A stretch of 64,000 bases of DNA from Paraburkholderia hospita (GTDB taxonomy: Bacteria; Pseudomonadota; Gammaproteobacteria; Burkholderiales; Burkholderiaceae). Both the position numbers and the translations under genes were made by a program. The stretch lies in the NCBI RefSeq assembly GCF_002902965.1, contig NZ_CP026107.1, positions 434,001 to 498,000 of the forward strand, given 5' to 3'. The notes under the pieces are model-generated. The model was not told the DNA's origin. It saw nothing but the letters and a program-made list of their open reading frames with translations, and searched no databases. Of the stretch, positions 33,608-42,866 are shown piece after piece (the first letter of the stretch is position 1; each line of letters begins with the position of its first letter).

Positions 33608-35234
33608 GGAAACCTCTCGATGTCTGGGATTGAATGATCATGTCGGCGGCTTTTTCGGCGACCATGATCGTCGGTGCATTTGTGTTGCACGAAGGCAGAT
33701 AGGGCATGACGGATGCGTCGACGACTCTGAGGCCATCCAGTCCGATAAGACGCAGGTCCGGTGTGACGACGCTATCGGGATCGTCGGGGCGGCCCATGCG
33801 GCAGGTGCCGACCGGGTGGTGGTCGGTTTTTGCATTTGCGCATGCATAGTCGAACAGTTCCTGATCGGTATTCACGTGCGCTCCCGGCAGAACTTCGCTT
33901 TGCACGTAGCGCTTCATCGCTGGGGCGCGCAGGATGTCGCGCGCGAGCCGCAAGCCCTTGATCGCCATGTCGCGATCGTATGGATCGGCCCAGTAGTTCG
34001 GGTCGAGCAGCGGCGCGGCAGCGGGGTCCGCGCTGGCGAGACGAACCGTGCCGCGCGAGCGCGGGCGAAGGTACGCGGTGTTGAGCGTAACGCCCGCATT
34101 GTTCAGCTTGGCCATGCCCGCTTCGATACCGGACCCGAGGCCGAGATGAAACTGGATGTCGGGCGAGCGGTCGCGCGCGTCGCGATCCGCATACCAGAAG
34201 CCGCCCGTTTCAAAGAGACTCGATGCAACCGGGCCTTTCTTCAGCAACAGGTACTGCAGTCCAGCCCATGCGGCGTTGTGCAGCTTGTTGTACTTGTCGT
34301 AGGTGTGATCGCCTGTGCATTCGGCGATGACGAAGAGGTCGAGGTGATCCTGCAGATTGGAGCCGACGCCGCGAAGATCGTGGACAGGTTTAATGCCGAC
34401 AGACTCCAGGTGCCCGGCGGGACCGATGCCCGACTGCATCAACAGTTTCGGCGAACCGATCGCGCCCGACGACACGATCACTTCACGCGACGCGCGCACG
34501 ATCTGCGGATCGCGGCTATCGCCCGTCACGTATTCGACGCCTGTCGCGCGGTTTCCCTCGACGATCACGCGCAGCGTTCGCGCCTGCATCGAGACCGTCA
34601 GATTCGCACGCCCGAGCACCGGTCGGATAAAGCCTGCTGCCGTTGATGACCGCCGCGCATCCAGTTGCGTCAACTGGTAATAACCGAGACCTTCCTGGCT
34701 CGCACCATTGAAGTCGGGATTGAACGGAATGCCGAGTTCCTGTCCAGCCTGAAAAAACGCTTCGCAGATCGGCAGCGGGCTGATCGGATTCGATACGCCG
34801 AGCGGGCCGCCATAGCTGTGATACTCATTCGCGAAGCGCTGGTTGTTCTCGGACTTCTTGAAGTAGGGCAGCACATCGCGATAAGACCAACCCGTCGCGC
34901 CCGCTTTCTGTTCCCAATCGTCGTAATCAGCAGGAACGCCGCGCGTATAGATCTGCGCATTGATCGAAGAACCGCCGCCGATCACCTTCGCTTGCGTGAA
35001 GCGCAGCACGCGATTGTTCAGATGCTTCTGTGGCACGGTGAACCAGCCCCACGAACCGATGCCGCGCGTCATCTTCGCGAAGCCGGCAGGCATCGAGAAG
35101 AACGGGTGGCGATCGGAACCGCCTGCTTCGAGCAGCAGGACCTTGATCGAGGGATCGGCGCTCAGGCGATTGGCCAATACACAGCCGGCCGAGCCGCCGC
35201 CCACGATCACGTAGTCATATGTCGTCGTTTTCAT
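33510..35234 (-). CDS. GMC-family flavin oxidoreductase (choline-dehydrogenase-like)
   Basis: 574 residues. FAD-binding MKTTTYDYVIVGGGSAGCVLANRL at the N-terminus, the GMC signature around GGGSSINAQIYTRG, and the catalytic His/Asn region DHHPVGTCRMG...PYLPSCNTNAPTIM near the end. Such enzymes oxidise an alcohol to an aldehyde or ketone. Normal family members end near EKAADMI; this one carries about 35 extra residues that overlap the next gene, as if the original stop had been lost. Ten bases after the SDR gene. Confidence 0.9.
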   Translation of the reverse strand: MKTTTYDYVIVGGGSAGCVLANRLSADPSIKVLLLEAGGSDRHPFFSMPAGFAKMTRGIGSWGWFTVPQKHLNNRVLRFTQAKVIGGGSSINAQIYTRGVPADYDDWEQKAGATGWSYRDVLPYFKKSENNQRFANEYHSYGGPLGVSNPISPLPICEAFFQAGQELGIPFNPDFNGASQEGLGYYQLTQLDARRSSTAAGFIRPVLGRANLTVSMQARTLRVIVEGNRATGVEYVTGDSRDPQIVRASREVIVSSGAIGSPKLLMQSGIGPAGHLESVGIKPVHDLRGVGSNLQDHLDLFVIAECTGDHTYDKYNKLHNAAWAGLQYLLLKKGPVASSLFETGGFWYADRDARDRSPDIQFHLGLGSGIEAGMAKLNNAGVTLNTAYLRPRSRGTVRLASADPAAAPLLDPNYWADPYDRDMAIKGLRLARDILRAPAMKRYVQSEVLPGAHVNTDQELFDYACANAKTDHHPVGTCRMGRPDDPDSVVTPDLRLIGLDGLRVVDASVMPYLPSCNTNAPTIMVAEKAADMIIQSQTSRGFREHQSANAGRFNQPVHDAAPGRPGSAVHRADV

Positions 35235-35244
35235 GTCAGTCGGC

Positions 35245-36024
35245 TCAGAATGCAGGGATGGACAGGCCGCCATCCACGTTGATCACGCTGCCTGTTGCGA
35301 AGGGCAGCAGGCCGCCTGCAAGCGTCGCGACTGCCTGGCCCACCTCGTCGCTTTCGCCCCAGCGGCCGGCGGGAACCAGGCCCTCGCGGAAACGCGCCTC
35401 GTATTTCTCCGCGACGCCGGACGTCATCGGCGTGCGGATAATGCCGGGCCGCACTTCGAACACGCCGACATTCGCGCCCGCGAGCCGCAATGCAAAGAGG
35501 CGCGTCATCATCGGCAACGCGGATTTGGACAGGCAGTACTCGGCGCGCTCGGGCGATGCCATGTCCGCCGATACCGACGAAACCGTCACGATCGACCGGG
35601 CGGCCGTCGACGATGTCGCACACATGTGGCGAGCGACGGCCTGCGTCATAAAGAACGTGCCGCGCAGATTGACGCCGAGCACGGCATCGAATGCTTGCGG
35701 CGATACGTCGAGCAGATCGCCGCGGCTCGGCGAACCGATGCCCGCGTTGTTGACGAGACATTCGATACCTCCCTTGAAGCGCACGGCTTCCTCGACGACG
35801 CTTTCATGCGAGCCGACGTCGCTGAGATCGCTCTGAATGAAGAGCGCCTCCTGGCTTTCGTCGCGTACGAGCGCACAGGTCGTCGCGGCGTCCTCGTCGT
35901 TCACGACATCCGTCAGCACGATGTCGAAGCCGCGCCGCGCGAGCGCGACGCAGATCGACCGGCCGATGCCGCGTCGCGCGCCCGTCACCAGCGCGGTTGA
36001 ACACTTTCCAGCTATCTTGCTCAT
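35245..36024 (-). CDS. short-chain dehydrogenase/reductase
   Basis: 259 residues. Rossmann motif TALVTGARRGIG, NNAG in LVNNAGIGSP, catalytic Ser in VTVSSVSADMA and YxxxK in AEYCLSKSAL, ending in VINVDGGLSIP. Classical SDR that oxidises a secondary alcohol with NAD(P). Length and ending resemble 3-oxoacyl/3-hydroxyacyl-type SDRs and sugar dehydrogenases. In the operon it could perform the 3-hydroxyacyl-CoA oxidation after the hydratase, or act on the free sugar (inference). Confidence 0.9.
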   Translation of the reverse strand: MSKIAGKCSTALVTGARRGIGRSICVALARRGFDIVLTDVVNDEDAATTCALVRDESQEALFIQSDLSDVGSHESVVEEAVRFKGGIECLVNNAGIGSPSRGDLLDVSPQAFDAVLGVNLRGTFFMTQAVARHMCATSSTAARSIVTVSSVSADMASPERAEYCLSKSALPMMTRLFALRLAGANVGVFEVRPGIIRTPMTSGVAEKYEARFREGLVPAGRWGESDEVGQAVATLAGGLLPFATGSVINVDGGLSIPAF

Positions 36025-36054
36025 GGCTGCACCATCCGTCGTTGTGCTGGGCGC

Positions 36055-37161
36055 TCAGTGAATGCGGACTTCCGTGTCGGCGTCGAACAGCACGAGCTTC
36101 GACAGATCGACGCGCAGCTCGCATCGTTCGCCGGACGCGTGCGGCATGTCGGCGCCGAGTCGCGCGGAGACTTCCATGCCGCCGAGATCGAGCACGGCGA
36201 GCGTGTCGGGGCCTGTCGGTTCGAGCACATTGATCGTGACGGGCACGGTGCGCAGTGCCGACGTGGCGCGCTCGTTTTCCACGCCGATCGCCTCAGGGCG
36301 CAGACCCGCAATCACCTTCTTGCCGATGTAGCGCTCGACGGCGGCCGGTTGCGGCGGCAACACAAGATCGATCGCCTTCTGGCCTTCACCCACCAGCAGA
36401 TGCAGTGCGCCGTTCGCGCGCTCGATGCGCGCCGGAATCAGGTTCATCGACGGCGAGCCCATGAACGTCGCGACGAACGTGTTGGCGGGTGTGTTATAGA
36501 CCTCGGCGGGCGTGCCGAGCTGTTGCAGTGCGCCGCCCTTCATCACGGCGATGCGCGTCGCCAGCGTCATCGCTTCGATCTGGTCGTGCGTGACGTAGAC
36601 GATGGTCGCGCCCAAACGCTGATGCAGCTTCTTGATCTCGGTGCGCATATCGACGCGAAGTTTTGCATCGAGATTCGACAGCGGCTCATCGAACAGGAAG
36701 ATCTTCGGATGACGCACCAGCGCGCGTCCCATCGCGACACGCTGACGCTGACCACCCGACAGCTGGCCCGGACGCCGGTCGAGCAGGTGCTCGATCTGCA
36801 GCAGACGGGCGGCATCTTTCACTGCTTTCTCGCGTTCGGGCTTCGATACCTTGCGCATCTCCAGACCGAAGCTGATGTTCTGCCCGACGGACATGTTCGG
36901 ATACAGCGCATAGCTCTGAAACACCATCGCGATGTCGCGCTCGCTCGGATGCAGATCGTTCACCTTGTCGTTGCCGATACGAATCTCGCCACCTGAGAGC
37001 GTGTCGAGTCCGGCGATCAGAGAAAGGAGCGTCGATTTCCCGCAGCCCGAGGGTCCGACGAGAACGAGAAAATCGCCATCTTCGACATCGATGTTGATCT
37101 CCTTGAGGATTTCGGTGGAGCCGTAGGCTTTGCGAACGTTGGATACGTGCAGAGAAGACAT
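36055..37161 (-). CDS. sugar-type ABC transporter ATPase (MalK/UgpC-like)
   Basis: 368 residues. Walker [65 protein letters not shown] and a C-terminal MalK-type regulatory domain ([13 protein letters not shown]...GLRPEAIGV). Energises the MalF/MalG-like permeases upstream. Shine-Dalgarno AAGGGG lies inside the end of the preceding permease gene. Confidence 0.92.
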   Translation of the reverse strand: MSSLHVSNVRKAYGSTEILKEINIDVEDGDFLVLVGPSGCGKSTLLSLIAGLDTLSGGEIRIGNDKVNDLHPSERDIAMVFQSYALYPNMSVGQNISFGLEMRKVSKPEREKAVKDAARLLQIEHLLDRRPGQLSGGQRQRVAMGRALVRHPKIFLFDEPLSNLDAKLRVDMRTEIKKLHQRLGATIVYVTHDQIEAMTLATRIAVMKGGALQQLGTPAEVYNTPANTFVATFMGSPSMNLIPARIERANGALHLLVGEGQKAIDLVLPPQPAAVERYIGKKVIAGLRPEAIGVENERATSALRTVPVTINVLEPTGPDTLAVLDLGGMEVSARLGADMPHASGERCELRVDLSKLVLFDADTEVRIH

Positions 37162-37164
37162 GAT

Positions 37165-38058
37165 TTACCCCTTGACCGAGCCGGCCATCAGACCGCGTAC
37201 GAAGTAGCGACCACCGATCACATAGACGAGCAGTGTCGGCAGCGCGGCGATCATGGCCGTGGCCATGTTGACGTTGTATTCCTTGACGCCCGTCGATGTA
37301 TTGACGATGTTGTTCAGCGCGACGGTGATGGGCGCGGAACTGCCTGTCGTGAATGAAGCGCCGAACAGGAAGTCGTTCCAGATGTTCGTGAATTGCCAGA
37401 TCACGGTGACGGTGATGATGGGCACCGAGTTGGGAAGCAGGATGCGGAAAAAGATGCGAAAGAAGCGTGCACCGTCGATCATCGCCGCTTTCACAAGTTC
37501 ATCGGGAAACGCGATGTAGTAGTTGCGGAAGTACAGCGTCGTGAAGCACAGGCCATAAACGACATGCACGAACACGAGGCCGCTGATCGATTGCGCGAGG
37601 CCGACCTTGCCGAGGAACGAAGCCATCGGAATCAGTACGATCTGGAACGGGATGAAGCATCCGAACAGGATCAGGCCAAACAGCGTGTTGTCGCCTTTGA
37701 AGCGCCATTTGGTCAGCACGTAGCCGTTCAATGCACCGAGTAACGTGGAGATCGCTACGGCAGAGAAGACCATCCGGAAGGAATTCCAGAAGAAGCCTTT
37801 TACACCGGAGCATTCCAGTCCCACGCATGCCGAGCCCCAGGCTTTTTCCCACGCTTCAAGCGTCCACTGATGCGGCAGCGCGAGGATATTGCCGGAATAC
37901 ACCTCGGGCAGCGGCTTGAACGACGTTAGCAGCATCACGAGCAGCGGTACGAGATAGACCACGGCCGCAATCGCCAGCATCGAATAAATCACGATCCGCG
38001 AGACGTAGTTATGCTTGCCCACCACCATCTGTGGTGAGTCCCATGTCTTGGTAGCCAT
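37165..38058 (-). CDS. sugar ABC transporter permease (MalG-like)
   Basis: 297 residues, six membrane helices, EAA loop DELVKAAMIDGARFFRIFFRILLPNSVP and a C-terminus GGRYFVRGLMAGSVKG characteristic of CUT1 permeases. Start preceded by AGGAGA. Three bases separate it from the ATPase gene. Works with the MalF-like partner from which it is separated by a strong stem-loop. Confidence 0.92.
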   Translation of the reverse strand: MATKTWDSPQMVVGKHNYVSRIVIYSMLAIAAVVYLVPLLVMLLTSFKPLPEVYSGNILALPHQWTLEAWEKAWGSACVGLECSGVKGFFWNSFRMVFSAVAISTLLGALNGYVLTKWRFKGDNTLFGLILFGCFIPFQIVLIPMASFLGKVGLAQSISGLVFVHVVYGLCFTTLYFRNYYIAFPDELVKAAMIDGARFFRIFFRILLPNSVPIITVTVIWQFTNIWNDFLFGASFTTGSSAPITVALNNIVNTSTGVKEYNVNMATAMIAALPTLLVYVIGGRYFVRGLMAGSVKG

Positions 38059-38072
38059 CGTTGTCTCCTGTT

Positions 38073-38107
38073 GGCCAGAGTTGGTTCTTTAGAGCCTTAC
38101 TCTGGCC
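38073..38107 (-). other. stem-loop between the two permease genes
   Basis: Perfect 9-bp arms GGCCAGAGT / ACTCTGGCC with a 17-base loop that can itself pair (GGCTCT..AGAACC on the minus strand). It sits in the 84-base gap between permease genes; without a U run it is more likely an mRNA-stability or partial-termination element than a full terminator. Confidence 0.55.
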
Positions 38108-38142
38108 CCATGCAAAAGGTTGCTAGGGGGTATCGGTTGAGT

Positions 38143-39117
38143 TCAATGGCCGCCGCTCTTCCGGCGAGGTCTCATTTCGGAGTAGAGGTAGGGCACCATG
38201 ATGGCCGCCACCGTACACAGCATCATCACGGCGCTGGCCGCACCCATGCCGAGTTCGTTGCGGGTGAAGGTGAACGAGTACATGAAGGTGGACGGCAGTT
38301 CTGTCGAGTAGCCGGGACCGGCGCCCGTCAATGCGATGACAAGCTCATAGCTCTTGACCGCAAGGTGCACGAGAATCACGAACGCGGATACGAAGACGGG
38401 CCGGAGCTGCGGAATGATGACTCGCCGATAGATCGAAGGCATGCGCGCACCGTCGATCGACGCGGCCTTGATCTGTTCCTGGTCGATGCCGCGCAGGCCG
38501 GCCAGAAACATCGCCATCACGAAGCCCGACGCCTGCCAGACAGCGGCGATGACGACGGTATAGATCGCCATGTCGTCGTTGATGATCCAGTCGAACTGGA
38601 AGCTCGTCCAACCCCAGTCATGGAACAGCTTGGTGAGGCCCAGTCCCGGATTGAGAATCCATTTCCATGCGGTGCCCGTGACGATGAACGAGAGCGCCAT
38701 GGGATAAAGAAAGAGCGCCCGCAATCCGCCTTCAGCGCGAATCCGTTGATCGAGCAGAATGGCGAGGCCGAGACCGATCGCCATGCACAGCACGACATAG
38801 AGCGATGCGTAGATGCCGAGGTTGACGATCGCCACATGCCAGCGCGGATGCTCCCAGACGCGGCCATACTGAAGCAGACCGGCCCAGTGGAAGTTCGCAA
38901 AGGCGCGTGAGCGGGTGAACGAGAGCACCGTCGTCCACGCGATAAAGCCATAGACGAAGATCAACGTGATGATCAATGTCGGGCTAAGGACGATCTTGGG
39001 CAGAACCGCTTCGAAGCGGTTTCGAAACGTCGATCGCTTTCGTGTCGGGCTTTGTCCCGAGCTGTTGTTCAGATCATCAAGCGTGGTCGCCGCATGGGCG
39101 CGATTGTGCAATAGCAT
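38143..39117 (-). CDS. sugar ABC transporter permease (MalF-like)
   Basis: 324 residues with a charged cytoplasmic N-terminus (TRKRSTFRNRFEA), six predicted membrane helices and EAA loop QEQIKAASIDGARMPSIYRRVIIPQLRP. First CUT1 permease of the importer. AGGTG lies six bases before the ATG. Preceded by the binding-protein gene and a stem-loop. Confidence 0.92.
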   Translation of the reverse strand: MLLHNRAHAATTLDDLNNSSGQSPTRKRSTFRNRFEAVLPKIVLSPTLIITLIFVYGFIAWTTVLSFTRSRAFANFHWAGLLQYGRVWEHPRWHVAIVNLGIYASLYVVLCMAIGLGLAILLDQRIRAEGGLRALFLYPMALSFIVTGTAWKWILNPGLGLTKLFHDWGWTSFQFDWIINDDMAIYTVVIAAVWQASGFVMAMFLAGLRGIDQEQIKAASIDGARMPSIYRRVIIPQLRPVFVSAFVILVHLAVKSYELVIALTGAGPGYSTELPSTFMYSFTFTRNELGMGAASAVMMLCTVAAIMVPYLYSEMRPRRKSGGH

Positions 39118-39149
39118 GGCAACACCTACCGTCGGAGATGACGGGCCTC

Positions 39150-39179
39150 GCGGACAGCGGCGTTGGGTGCCGCATCCGC
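39150..39179 (-). other. stem-loop between binding-protein and permease genes
   Basis: Imperfect GC-rich hairpin: GCGGA/TCCGC and GCGGC/GCCGC stems separated by a small internal bulge, 7-base loop. Position right after the binding-protein gene is where such hairpins commonly protect the upstream mRNA so that binding protein exceeds permease. Confidence 0.5.
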
Positions 39180-39195
39180 ACGAGGACCATTTGGC

Positions 39196-40452
39196 TTACT
39201 GCGAGTTCTTCACTGCCGCGACGAGCGCTTTCACGGCATCCGCAGACGACTGATTCGAATTGAAGAAGTGCGTGACGACGTCATACACGGCGTTCTTCGG
39301 ACCATCGGGCATCGCGTGTCCGTGCGCGAAGCTGCCGACCATCGAGTCCGTCTTGAGGGCGGCGCGCATGTCGTTCATCGACTTCTTGCCGCATTCGTCG
39401 AAGCCGTCCTGAGGCACATCGAGACGCGCAGGAATCGAGCCTTTGATCTGGTTGAATTTCGCCTGGACGCCCTTGTCCATGATGGTCGACGCAAACGCGT
39501 ACTCGCCGGGGAGACTCGCGTCGCCCTTCTTGAAGCCCGCGAACTGGTCGGTGTTGAAGATGAATGCGCCATCCGTTCCGGGATAGTTGAAGCAGAGGTA
39601 GTCGACATTCGGCTGCTTGCCTGCCGACGCAAACTCGCCCTTGGCCCAGTCGCCCATGATCTGCATGGCAGCCTTACCGTTGATGACCATCGATGTGGCG
39701 AGATTCCAGTCACGGCCCGGGAAGTTCGGGTCGACCATGCCGCGCAATGCGCGCATCTGGTCGAAGGCCTTTTCCATCGTCTTGGAGCCGAGCGCGCTGG
39801 GGTCCAGCTTGACCAGCGCCTGCTGATAGAACTTCGGGCCGCCCGCCGACATCACCGCGCTATCGAAGATCGTCGCTTCCTGCCATGCCTGGCCGCCGTG
39901 CGCCAGCGGAATGTAGCCGGCCTTGCGGATCTTGTCGGCGTCCGCGACGAGTTCTTCGAAAGTCTTCGGCGGCGTGAGCTTCAGTTGATCGAAGATCTTC
40001 TTGTTCGCCCAGATCCAGTTCGTGCGGTGCACATCGACAGGTGCGGCAACCCAGTGACCATCGACTTTCGAAAATTTCTGGATTGGACCGGGCACGAGCT
40101 TGTCCCAGCCTTCCTTCGACGCGACAGGATCGAGGTTCTGCAGATAATCCTCTTGCGCGTATTCAGGGATCGTGAAGCCGAGCATCTGGATCGCATCGGG
40201 CGGATTGCCGGACGCGACGCGCGCCTTCAGCACCGTGCGTGCGGCTTCACCGCCGCCGCCCGCGATCGGGCTGTCCTTCCATGCATAGCCCTTGGTTTTG
40301 AGGCCGTCTTTCAGTACGGAAAGGGCCTTGGCTTCGCCGCCGGAAGTCCACCAGTGCATGACTTCCACGGTTTTCGTATCGGCCGCGCCAGCGGACAGCG
40401 CGTGGCAGGCAACGAGGCCGACTGCAATTGCAGCAATGCGTTTCTTGTACAT
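39196..40452 (-). CDS. sugar ABC transporter solute-binding protein (family 1)
   Basis: 418 residues: signal peptide MYKKRIAAIAVGLVACHALSAGA, then KTVEVMHWWTSGGEAKALSVLKDGLKTKGY, typical of CUT1 glucose/mannose-type binding proteins, and later NGKAAMQIMGDWAKGEF and PGTDGAFIFNTDQFAGF. Captures a sugar or polyol in the periplasm for the MalFGK-like complex. ATG 40452 follows GGAG; the longer frame to 40743 has no support. Ends 78 bases before the MalF-like gene. Confidence 0.92.
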   Translation of the reverse strand: MYKKRIAAIAVGLVACHALSAGAADTKTVEVMHWWTSGGEAKALSVLKDGLKTKGYAWKDSPIAGGGGEAARTVLKARVASGNPPDAIQMLGFTIPEYAQEDYLQNLDPVASKEGWDKLVPGPIQKFSKVDGHWVAAPVDVHRTNWIWANKKIFDQLKLTPPKTFEELVADADKIRKAGYIPLAHGGQAWQEATIFDSAVMSAGGPKFYQQALVKLDPSALGSKTMEKAFDQMRALRGMVDPNFPGRDWNLATSMVINGKAAMQIMGDWAKGEFASAGKQPNVDYLCFNYPGTDGAFIFNTDQFAGFKKGDASLPGEYAFASTIMDKGVQAKFNQIKGSIPARLDVPQDGFDECGKKSMNDMRAALKTDSMVGSFAHGHAMPDGPKNAVYDVVTHFFNSNQSSADAVKALVAAVKNSQ

Positions 40453-40498
40453 CTTTGTCTCCTTGATGACGCTCTCTTGGCGGGCTTTCTTGTGGACA

Positions 40499-40518
40499 CC
40501 ACGGCGGGCATGCCGTGG
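40499..40518 (-). other. stem-loop between aldehyde dehydrogenase and binding-protein genes
   Basis: Perfect 7-bp arms CCACGGC / GCCGTGG with a 6-base loop, inside the 88-base gap of the operon. Could be an internal processing or partial termination point separating enzyme and transporter parts of the transcript. Confidence 0.45.
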
Positions 40519-40540
40519 CGCGATCTGGATGGATTCGTGA

Positions 40541-42082
40541 TCAGGCGGCTGGACGCGGCAGCCACCAGTTCTTGCGCTCTCCGATGTGAAGCTGAATCGT
40601 CTTTGTCTCGGTGTAGTCCTCGACGGCCTGCTTGCCGAGTTCGCGTCCCACGCCGCTCGACTTGAAGCCGCCGAACGGCAGTTCTGGGTAACCGTCGAGG
40701 AAGGTGTTGACCCAAACGGTGCCCGCATCGACGCCGCGCGCAACGGTCAGGCAAGTGTTGATGTCGTTGCTCCAGACGGCGGCGGAGAGTCCGTAGGCGG
40801 TGTCGTTCGCGATGTCGATCGCGTTCTGCGTGTCGGAGAAGGGGATGATCGTGAGCACGGGGCCGAAGATTTCTTCGCGGGCGATGCTCATGTCGGGCGT
40901 GACATCGCTGATGACGGTCGGCTCCAGATAGAGGCCGTTCGCGTCATAGCGTTTGCCGCCCAGGCGCAGGCGCGCGCCTGCCGCAACGCCCTTGTCGATG
41001 TTGCCGAGAATCTCGACCAACTGGTTCTCGCTGACGATCGCGCCGATCTTGCATTCAGGATGCAGAGGATCGCCAACAGGCACTTGCCGTGCGCGCTCGA
41101 CGACTGCTTGCGCAAAGCGCTCCGCAATCGATTCGTGCACGAGCACGCGGCTACCGCTGTTGCAGCATTCACCCGCGTTGAAGTACACGCCGAACACGAC
41201 GGCATCGACCATCGCATCCCAGTCGCAATCGGGGAAAACGATCTGCGGATTCTTGCCGCCGAGTTCGAGCGCGACCTTTTTCAGCTTCTTCGATGCGAGT
41301 CCGCCGAGCAGGCTGCCGACGCGCGTCGAACCGGTGAAGGACAGCATATCGATGGCATCGTGTTCCGCGAGCGGCTGCCCGACGGACGGACCTTTGCCCG
41401 TCACGACGTTGACGACGCCCGCCGGCACGCCGGCCTGTTCGAGAATCTCCATCAGCATGACGGTCGTGCTCGACGTCAGTTCGCTCGGCTTGACTACGCA
41501 GGTGCAACCCGCCGCGAGTGCGAACGGCAGCTTCTGCGAGAGGATCCACAGCGGAAAATTCCACGGCGTGATGAGTCCGACAACGCCGATCGGCTGGCGC
41601 AGCACGATGCCGAGCATGTCTTCGCCGAGGGTGTCGTAGGCATCGCCGCTGGTCGTGCGGGCAAGGCTTGCCGCGTATTGCCAGAGATCGATGCAGCCGG
41701 ACACTTCGCCGCGTGCCTGCGCAAGCGGCTTGCCTGTTTCGAGCGATTCGAGCAGCGACATCCTGTCGACGCGTGCCTTGATGCCGTCAGCGATCGCGAG
41801 AAGAATCCGTGCGCGTTCCGCGCCTTTGAGCTTCGACCATGGACCGTGACGGAAGGCGAGGTCGGCGGCGTTGATGGCTCGCTCGACGTCTGCCGGTGTC
41901 GCTTCCGGAAACGAACTGACAACGTGTCCATGCGCAGGGCTGCGGCGCTCGAAGCGCTGCTTGTCCGTGGATTCGGTCCATGCGCCGTCGATGTACATGC
42001 GGCCGTTGAAGGCTTCGTGCACGGGCGCCTTAGCGTTTGTCAAAAGCGCGGTTGCAGCGGGAATTGCGGTGTCGTACGTCAT
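40541..42082 (-). CDS. NAD(P)-dependent aldehyde dehydrogenase
   Basis: 513 residues. The general-base Glu in KVALELGGKNPQIV and the catalytic Cys in VYFNAGECCNSGSRV are present, as is the cofactor loop ITPWNFPLWILSQKLPFALAAGC and FTGSTRVG. Similar in layout to betaine-aldehyde-type dehydrogenases. Oxidises an aldehyde to a carboxylate; in this operon it would follow the GMC oxidoreductase and precede CoA activation (inference). Starts one base after the hydratase stop. Confidence 0.92.
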   Translation of the reverse strand: MTYDTAIPAATALLTNAKAPVHEAFNGRMYIDGAWTESTDKQRFERRSPAHGHVVSSFPEATPADVERAINAADLAFRHGPWSKLKGAERARILLAIADGIKARVDRMSLLESLETGKPLAQARGEVSGCIDLWQYAASLARTTSGDAYDTLGEDMLGIVLRQPIGVVGLITPWNFPLWILSQKLPFALAAGCTCVVKPSELTSSTTVMLMEILEQAGVPAGVVNVVTGKGPSVGQPLAEHDAIDMLSFTGSTRVGSLLGGLASKKLKKVALELGGKNPQIVFPDCDWDAMVDAVVFGVYFNAGECCNSGSRVLVHESIAERFAQAVVERARQVPVGDPLHPECKIGAIVSENQLVEILGNIDKGVAAGARLRLGGKRYDANGLYLEPTVISDVTPDMSIAREEIFGPVLTIIPFSDTQNAIDIANDTAYGLSAAVWSNDINTCLTVARGVDAGTVWVNTFLDGYPELPFGGFKSSGVGRELGKQAVEDYTETKTIQLHIGERKNWWLPRPAA

Positions 42083-42083
42083 G

Positions 42084-42866
42084 TCATTGACCCTCGTATT
42101 GCGCCGGGCGCCGTTCGCGGAAACTGGCCATGCCTTCGCGGGCGTCGTGCGTCGACGCGGACAGAGCGCCCGCCATGGCTTCCAGGGTTGCGCCGGTCCC
42201 GAATCCCGAGGCGGCGTTGATCAGTTGCTTCGTCAGTTGCACGGAGACGGGTGCGAGCGTCGCGATCTTTTCAGCGATGGCGATGGCTGCCGCAACGGAC
42301 TCTTTCGGCGTGGAGATTTCGTCGACCAGTCCGATGCCGTATGCGCGTTGCGCGTCGATCCGCTTCGCCGTGAGCGCAAGCGACTTCACATGGCTCGGAC
42401 CAATCAGCGAAACCAGCCGTTGCGTGCCGGACCAGCCGGGGCAGGTCGCGATACTCGCTTCGGGCAGTGCGAACGTGGCAGCCGGGTCCGCGACGCGCAC
42501 ATCGGCGACTGCGGCCAGTTCGAGGCCGCCGCCGAATGCGGGGCCGTTGATCGCCGCGACGACGGGCAGACGCAGCGCTGCCCAGCGGTCGAAAATACGA
42601 TGACCGCGTGAGACCCATACGCGCCACATGTCGAGCGGCGCGAGTGCCGACCACTGGTTGATGTCGGCGCCGACACAGAAGGCACGTTCACCCGCGCCTG
42701 TCAGCACGACGGCGCGCACGCTCGCATCCGATTCAAGCTGTGCCGCTCCGGCTTCGAGTTGATCGAGCATTTCCGGTGTCAGCGCGTTGAGCTTGTCCGG
42801 CCGATTGAGGGTGACGACAGCAACGGCGTTCGTCTTCTCGATCTGGATCAGTTGCTGGTCAGCCAT
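42084..42866 (-). CDS. enoyl-CoA hydratase/isomerase family protein
   Basis: 260 residues. Crotonase-fold motifs: oxyanion loop FCVGADINQW, second oxyanion/catalytic segment GPAFGGGLELAAVADVRVA with the first catalytic Glu, and FALPEASIATCPGWSGTQRL with the second catalytic Glu. Both acids of true hydratases are therefore kept. Overlaps the CoA-transferase gene by eight bases, which couples CoA loading with hydration. Confidence 0.92.
   Translation of the reverse strand: MADQQLIQIEKTNAVAVVTLNRPDKLNALTPEMLDQLEAGAAQLESDASVRAVVLTGAGERAFCVGADINQWSALAPLDMWRVWVSRGHRIFDRWAALRLPVVAAINGPAFGGGLELAAVADVRVADPAATFALPEASIATCPGWSGTQRLVSLIGPSHVKSLALTAKRIDAQRAYGIGLVDEISTPKESVAAAIAIAEKIATLAPVSVQLTKQLINAASGFGTGATLEAMAGALSASTHDAREGMASFRERRPAQYEGQ

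Noticed and set aside
33525..34646. Plus-strand open frame of 373 codons opposite the GMC gene
   Set aside because: No recognisable motif, and the minus strand has the FAD and GMC signatures.
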